Positions 57,801 to 64,000 of a stretch of DNA of 64,000 bases are shown here, piece by piece. The notes beneath the pieces are model-generated. The model was not told the origin of the DNA. It did no database searches and was given only the letters and a program-made list of their open reading frames with translations. The stretch is from Notospermus geniculatus (Eukaryota; Nemertea; Pilidiophora; Heteronemertea; Lineidae): contig NMRB01001379.1 in assembly GCA_002633025.1 (NCBI GenBank), positions 15,963 to 79,962 of the forward strand, read 5' to 3'. Position 1 is the stretch's first letter. Every line of letters starts with the position of its first letter. The position numbers were made by a program, and so were the translations under genes.

Positions 57801-60684
57801 TGATGAGATTTCCTGACCCCTTGGTTGGAGGGTGCTACAAACGCTGACTCCTTTGCTGGAGAGTGTTCTCAATGTCGGTCGTTGGGATGACTGTGTTCCA
57901 GTCGACGTCAGACTCTCTCAGCGCCGCTCTTTGCGCAGAATTCTTGCAGAATAACACGACGTGTGACGTTTTCCAACATACACTCCTACAAGTCTTGAAA
58001 TGCCCGCAAAATGGTACCACCAATCCCTTTGCCTTTTGGTAACCTAACTCCTAACTTCAACACGAAATCGGCGGAGTACAGGCAAACATTGACGCCTACT
58101 ACTCTTGTCGTGGCCTTCGGGATAGGCCAACTTCTTCGTGTGTCAAACAACAGCTCCTTTCGTCTTTACCTTTTGAGTAAGCCTACTCCCTTCCAACTTC
58201 AACTCGAAGTTCAAAGCGAAAAAGTCGGCTAGGGGGTTAAAGGCGACGAGTTTCTTTTAAAAAGTCGATGATACTAAAAGCCAATAAGACCTGTTTATAA
58301 TCTCCAATAATGCATCCACTGTCGGTGAACACGGCACAGAAATGTCATCTGCTTGGTTGCTTTATTCCATTCACCACTGAACCTGTTGCTGTTGATTGCT
58401 ACATGGAACCTGGGCCTTGTTCAGATAGATCCGATCTAACCGTCTGTGTCCGCTTCCCTGCCGCAGAAGCAACAATGAATCACGTCTCCAGCAGATACAC
58501 AAGACCAATGTCCGCCGTTTGAGGAAATTATCGGACTTGTTAGGTTAGCAAATCTGTACAGAATCTCATCGTTCGCTGGTTCGGCGTGCGTAATGAGAAT
58601 TCTCCCCGGGCATCTTGTTTCGATCCGTTTCATATCCTATTTTGGGTTCGCTGCCTTCAAAATGAATGACTGGAGTCGAAGCAGACGACAGTAGGAAATA
58701 AACTGATCAGAATTAACAGTTTATGAGCATCTTCTGCGGAACTGTCGGCAAATGCTCCGCTGCAGACGCCTTCGCTTCCAGTTGGTTGTCTGGAGGTAAA
58801 TCTCGGCCCAAGAATGGGTAGCTCATCAGAAAGAATGGTTTAAACAGGGTATATTCCTTCGTCATCAAGTCCCTTTCAAACCTCCCTAAGCAGGATGAGT
58901 CTCAGCCTCTCACTTCGCAGTCCCTCCTCAAAGGAGCGGTACCAGTCATGCCAGTGGCATTGTAATCCCTTCGGCTGTTTCTCCCGGGGTTTCTCCATCA
59001 AGAATTATCTTTGTTTAGAGCTAATCCAGGGAAATTCGCAAAAAAACACCTTGCACTACATCCCTCTGACCAACCGACTGGCCTCTGAATCATTACAAAA
59101 CAAAACACGATCATCGGCTGCGATGTACGTTTTCATGCATCTACAGTTCAATACTCTCGCCTGCTGTCAGGCTCGTGTGTATTCAACCTGTTTAATCGAA
59201 TCAAAATTGCCTCCGGCGCTGACAGCGATGGCGGGGATCTTGATCAGTCACCTGAGAACTACCAGATTGCCATTGTTCGCAAATGCTGCACAACAAAACA
59301 CAGGCACGCCATTGTTAATTACACCGGAATAGCAACAGGTTGGTGATATCTCTACCTCCGCGGTGTTAGATACGACTGGAGAGTTCCTGGCAACCGATGG
59401 CGCCCTGTTTTGTTTCGCGTAGATGTAATGATATTCGATGGCGGTTGCGCCACGAAATTCTTTCATGTCCGCGATTTCATTCCATCTGCAGTTCCTTTAC
59501 CCCGGCAACATTTTGATAAAAGCGGGTTGATCATCACTCAGATCATGTAGCCGGCAGCTGTCATCGCTCCCAGAACTGCTTTGAGAACATTACCATGTTG
59601 AAAGTTTTCATGCACGTAACGTTATCCGACCAGATTAAGATTTGCAACTCGGCTGAGGATTTCAGTCACGAGTTTGGCTAACCAAAGGAGACACGGAGGA
59701 ATTCCTGTCATGCACGGCCAGCTGTCAAGACACCGGTGAATTTGCTAGTGCAGCGGACCGCACGCGATGATAGAGATACCTCTAGCTTGAAAAAGATGCT
59801 GGGGTGTTACAGAGTTGCGCAATGGAAACATCGACGCCTATCACTGACCTCTGAGTACCGGTGTAATGTTTTTCACTGCCCCCGTTTGCCAGTGCCTCCC
59901 AACAAAAGATTGACGGAATAAGCCGCGACGTGACAATGGGGGAGGCACTGATCAACATGTCTTTCTGTATTTGAGTGTCCGCCGAACAATGAAGCGGGCA
60001 TTGTCATACGGGGGGCATTCTCATACATGTACATTCACCGGGCTCGATTCCTGGTCCGGCCAATTCTTCTTTGAAAGCACAGGTTCTCTTGGGGGCATTT
60101 TGTTGCCCAATTTTGTCTACAGATCTAAACCATGTGATGTGGTATTTGGTGTTCAACTCTCGATTATTTATTTTTTAGAGACTTTCAGAGAATGGGTGAT
60201 GTTTACCCAGACATTTTAACATACCAAATTCGCGTTTTTTTCTAATCGTCGTTCATAATAAACCTAACTATATAAATTAACACGAGATGAGAGCCAAATG
60301 CAGACAATCCGTATAAAACCACTGGCCTGTAATGAAGTAATGACAGCTCAAGTCCTTTGGTCAAACTGAGCTCGAGCCGACTCGAGTGGTGATAAGGGTT
60401 GGCTCATGATATCATATTAGATTTAATAACTACTTCAGGAAAGCCATACGTGTACAGCAAACTTGAATACTAACACATTAAATGAGAATTATACTGGGTA
60501 TATATTCTCCGCAGCCCCCTCATTCCCGAGGGGGGGGCTCCCGGATCAAAGCGCCGGACGATTATCAGATTGTCGTCAGCTGCTTCGTTTGATGTATCAT
60601 CTCAAAATGATTGGGCATAATCTCGTGGAAAATTGCTGGCCTCAGCAGGACATTACCTCTACTGGCGATACAGTAAGCACGCGA
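54891..60684. other. 5.8 kb with no recognised gene
   Basis: Sequence is mostly single-copy in this window. CGGGAATCGAATCCCGG at 55289-55305 is T-arm-like on the minus strand but has no partner D arm. Frames up to 145 codons (58895-59332, plus) lack domains. ACGTCCGCT...GAGG.AGGCCTC is repeated at 56825 and 56940. This is where an undetected single-copy gene with small exons would be easiest to miss. Confidence 0.4.
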
Positions 60685-60688
60685 TTAA

Positions 60689-60863
60689 AGGACCACTGTA
60701 TTGCATCTTTCTGTCGACAGCCGGCGCCACCGGCACCATGCTCCAATACTGTAGTTATGCCTTTCGCCCCAGTGTATGCGGTAGTTTACCAAGTCGTTAA
60801 TAGAGGTCTCCCCCTTAACGCGGGTACGTGTAACGCAGGATTGGGAAGCAATACTGTGGTCCT
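60689..60863. mobile_element. TTAA-flanked MITE (piggyBac-like)
   Basis: AGGACCACTGTATTGC and GCAATACTGTGGTCCT are inverted repeats with one mismatch, and TTAA stands directly outside both (60685-60688, 60864-60867). A TTAA target duplication is the mark of piggyBac-type transposition, from which I infer the superfamily. There is no coding capacity; the 134-codon frame across it is incidental. Confidence 0.8.
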
Positions 60864-60867
60864 TTAA

Positions 60868-61100
60868 GCGGTTGCCTTGGCGACATTTTTATCGCTAATG
60901 ACAGTTGTCATGTCTGCATTGTTCACGCACAATAAACATTCTATGAAGTGGCTGCCAAGTTGCGATTCTACAGAAGTCGAAGCTACAACTCGAACTGAAT
61001 AGGTATGTTACTTCTAAAACCCTCCTTCCCATGCCATGGATGTTTGCACGTATTTGAAGCTCTGTTTAACACGGCACTGGCTGATATTAAGCTAGCAAAT
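60868..61100. other. Spacer before satellite
   Basis: No frame, RNA gene or repeat recognised. Confidence 0.5.
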
Positions 61101-64000
61101 TCCATGAAGAGAAGTTTTGATAGTTGTGAGACCATTTTTATATGTTAAAGTATACGTCTGTACGTATGTGTGTGAAATATCAAGTCCATTTGATGACAAT
61201 AACATTGTTTTTGCAGCCTCCCCAAAAGGTTGTGTGTCAGATCAGGTTGTGGATGGGATATGAATATACTTTGATCGGGCAGTTTTGCTCTCAAAGTCAC
61301 CCGTTTATTTCCATGAAGAGAAGTTTTGGTTGTTGTGAGACCATTTTTATATGTTAAAGTATACGTCTGTACGTATGTGTGTGAACTATCAAGTCGATTT
61401 GATGACGATAACATTGTTTTTGCAGCCTCCCAAAAAGGTTGTGTGTCAGATCAGGTTGTGGATGGGATATGAATATACTTTGATCGGGCAGTTTTGCTCT
61501 CAAAGTCACCCGTTTATTTCCATGAAGAGAAGTTTTGATTGTTGTGAGACCATTTTTATATGTTAAAGTATACGTCTGTACGTATGTGTGTGAAATATCA
61601 AGTCGATTTGATGACGATAACATTGTTTTTGCAGCCTCCCAAAAAAGTTGTGTGTCAGATCAGGTTGTGGATGGGATATGAATATGCTTTGTTGATCGGG
61701 CAGTTTTGCTCTCAAAGTCACCCGTTTATTTCCATGAAGAGAAGTTTTGATTGTTGTGAGACCATTTTTATATGTTAAAGTATACGTCTGTACGTATGTG
61801 TGTGAAATATCAAGTCGATTTGATGACGATAACATTGTTTTTGCAGCCTCCCAAAAAAGTTGTGTGTCAGATCAGGTTGTGGATGGGATATGAATATGCT
61901 TTGTTGATCGGGCAGTTTTGCTCTCAAAGTCACCCGTTTATTTCCATGAAGAGAAGTTTTGATTGTTGTGAGACCATTTTTATATGTTAAAGTATACGTC
62001 TGTACGTATGTGTGTGAAATATCAAGTCGATTTGATGACGATAACATTGTTTTTGCAGCCTCCCAAAAAAGTTGTGTGTCAGATCAGGTTGTGGATGGGA
62101 TATGAATATGCTTTGTTGATCGGGCAGTTTTGCTCTCAAAGTCACCCGTTTATTTCCATGAAGAGAAGTTTTGATTGTTGTGAGACCATTTTTATATGTT
62201 AAAGTATACGTCTGTACGTATGTGTGTGAAATATCAAGTCGATTTGATGACGATAACATTGTTTTTGCAGCCTCCCAAAAAAGTTGTGTGTCAGATCAGG
62301 TTGTGGATGGGATATGAATATGCTTTGTTGATCGGGCAGTTTTGCTCTCAAAGTCACCCGTTTATTTCCATGAAGAGAAGTTTTGATTGTTGTGAGACCA
62401 TTTTTATATGTTAAAGTATACGTCTGTACGTATGTGTGTGAAATATCAAGTCGATTTGATGACGATAACATTGTTTTTGCAGCCTCCCAAAAAAGTTGTG
62501 TGTCAGATCAGGTTGTGGATGGGATATGAATATGCTTTGTTGATTGGGCAGTTTTGCTCTCAAAGTCACCCGTTTATTTCCATGAAGAGAAGTTTTGATT
62601 GTTGTGAGACCATTTTTATATGTTAAAGTATACGTCTGTACGTATGTGTGTGAAATATCAAGTCGATTTGATGACGATAACATTGTTTTTGCAGCCTCCC
62701 AAAAAAGTTGTGTGTCAGATCAGGTTGTGGATGGGATATGAATATGCTTTGTTGATCGGGCAGTTTTGCTCTCAAAGTCACCCGTTTATTTCCATGAAGA
62801 GAAGTTTTGATTGTTGTGAGACCATTTTTATATGTTAAAGTATACGTCTGTACGTATGTGTGTGAAATATCAAGTCGATTTGATGACGATAACATTGTTT
62901 TTGCAGCCTCCCAAAAAGTTAGTGTGTCAGATCAGGCTGTGAATGGGATATGAAATGCTTTGTTGACCGGGCAGTTTTGCTCTCAAAGTCACCCGTTTAT
63001 TTCCATGAAGAGAAGTGTTGATTGTTGTGAGACCATTTTTATATGTTAAAGTATACGTCTGTACGTATGTGTGTGAAATATCAAGTCGATTTGATGACGA
63101 TAACATTGTTTTTGCAGCCTCCCAAAAAGTTAGTGTGTCAGATCAAGCTGTGAATGGGATATGAAATGCTTTGTTGACCGGGCAGTTTTGCTCTCAAAGT
63201 CACCCGTTTATTTCCATGAAGAGAAGTTTTGATGGTTGTGAGACCATATTTGACCAGCCATTGCAGGGGACCATTAAAACAAAGGGGCAGATACAATGGC
63301 TAAAATCGACTTGTCATCGACTGCCCCGCTGGGCACAGACTTTTGTGGCACCTGATCGGTCTTTCCAACGGCGAGCTTGCCGACCGATTCTCTCGTCCTT
63401 GCGATCAGAAACTGCAAGTGTTACATCTGCCAGTGTTTCCTGTGTGTCCCTACATGTATTTTGGAAACACACAGAGAGATCGACACGTTTCTCTGTGTGT
63501 CCCCCTGTTGTCAAGTCGCAGCTTATTCCGTCAGACAATAGGAAGGGANATTATTAAAGTATATGTCTGTACGTATGTGTGTGAAATATCAAGTCGATTT
63601 TATGACGATAACATTGTTTTTGCAGCCTCCCAAAAAGTTAGTGTGTCAGATCAGGCTGTGAGGGATATGAAATGCTTTTTTGACCGGGCAGTTTTGCTCT
63701 CAAAGTCACCCGTTTATTTCCATGAAGAGAAGTTTTGATTGTTGTGAGACCATTTTTTTTATGTTAAAGTAGGCCTATATGTCTGTAGGGTCTACGTATG
63801 TGTGTGAAATATCAAGTCGATTTTATGACGATAACATTGTTTTTGCACCTCCCAAAAAGTTAGTGTGTCAGATCAGGCTGTGAATGGGATTATGAAATGC
63901 TTTGTTGACCGGGCAGTTTTGCTCTCAAAGTCACCCGTTTATTTCCATGAAGAGAAGTTTTGATTGTTGTGAGACCATTTTTATATATTAAAGTATATGT
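61101..64000 (+). repeat. 209-212-bp satellite array (continues past window)
   Basis: The word TATGTTAAAGTATACGTCTG recurs at about 61140, 61349, 61558, 61770, 61982, 62194, 62406, 62618, 62830 and 63040, then in altered form near 63556, 63765 and 63980. Each unit holds TGACGATAACATTGTTTTTG plus CAGCCTCCCAAAAA, GATCAGG(T/C)TGTGRATGGG and CAAAGTCACCCGTTTATTTC. The first two units are 209 bp, the next six 212 bp (TTG added, TATGCTTTGTTGATCGG) and nearly identical, the last ones about 210 bp with GTTAGTGTGTCAG and TTGACCGG. Facing frames of 71-72 and 89-90 codons recur in each unit, but 209 and 212 are not multiples of 3, so they cannot form one long protein. Confidence 0.97.
63248..63549. other. 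Non-satellite sequence and N inside the array
   Basis: Unit sequence stops after GAGACCATATTTGACCAG and unrelated sequence follows to the N at 63549, after which the satellite resumes mid-unit. CCTGTGTGTCCCT...TTTGGAAACACACAGAGAGA...TCTCTGTGTGTCC includes a short inverted repeat. Either an insertion or a mis-joined contig end. Confidence 0.7.

Noticed and set aside
61142-62895. Family of repeated 72- and 90-residue proteins in the satellite
   Set aside because: They are the same satellite unit read in facing frames; unit length is not a multiple of three and starts are not in a gene-like context.

Overview
The window is animal genomic DNA, most likely from a marine invertebrate. The signs are a canonical metazoan tRNA-Trp(CCA), tRNA-derived SINE heads, a LINE reverse-transcriptase remnant, a vertebrate-type (CCCTAA)n tract, and interspersed repeats with GTC-triplet tracts and AGCTCACC palindromes of a kind I associate with marine invertebrate genomes. 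I cannot name the species from sequence alone. Nothing looks prokaryotic or viral: there are no operons, no Shine-Dalgarno context, and no open frame over about 190 codons.

I recognise no complete protein-coding gene. Nearly every open frame is short, has no family signature, or is the accidental translation of a repeat. The supportable genic content is one intact tRNA gene (about 44.7 kb, minus), a non-LTR retrotransposon ORF2 fragment (about 35.8 kb, plus), several tRNA-like SINE heads, and a duplicated 58-codon frame that starts ATGGCGGCG after AAG and could be a first exon.

The window is dominated by non-autonomous, mostly palindromic elements (MITE or foldback type), in several families:
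- a CRE-octamer-rich family (5.4, 8.8, 16.7, 44.3 kb);
- a GGCGCTG-tipped family (2.6, 9.4, 12.4, 19.6 kb);
- a CACGTGAG-tipped family (2.1, 14.2, 25.4, 42.5, 45.1 kb);
- a GGGAGGTTTCG-tipped foldback family (4.8, 27.0, 31.0, 40.2 kb);
- a GGCT...TTTACATCGAGG-tipped family (30.8, 42.7 kb);
- single elements, including a perfect 182-bp palindrome at 15.3 kb with a 5-bp target duplication, a TTAA-flanked element at 60.7 kb, and an element at 27.4 kb whose core is telomere-like repeat.

Tandem repeats add a second layer: 43-bp (17.2 kb), 41-bp (14.0 kb), 29-bp (27.2 kb), about 42-bp (27.9 kb), 76-bp (28.9 kb), 20-bp (29.5 kb) and about 140-bp (32.1 kb) arrays. There is also a minisatellite at 45.2-46.0 kb that appears to have grown from the end of a MITE, and a 209-212-bp satellite filling 61.1 kb to the window end. 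A 3.2-kb segment is repeated head to tail at 48.4-54.9 kb.

Assembly state matters. There is a 174-base N gap at 21952-22125 and single N characters at 36160, 48437 and 63549. Sequence at 36160 repeats sequence seen shortly before, so some duplications here may be unmerged haplotypes rather than biology. The most striking patterns are that foldback elements share only their tips while each has private, internally matching arms, and that the octamer TGACGTCA is strongly over-represented, carried largely by repeats.
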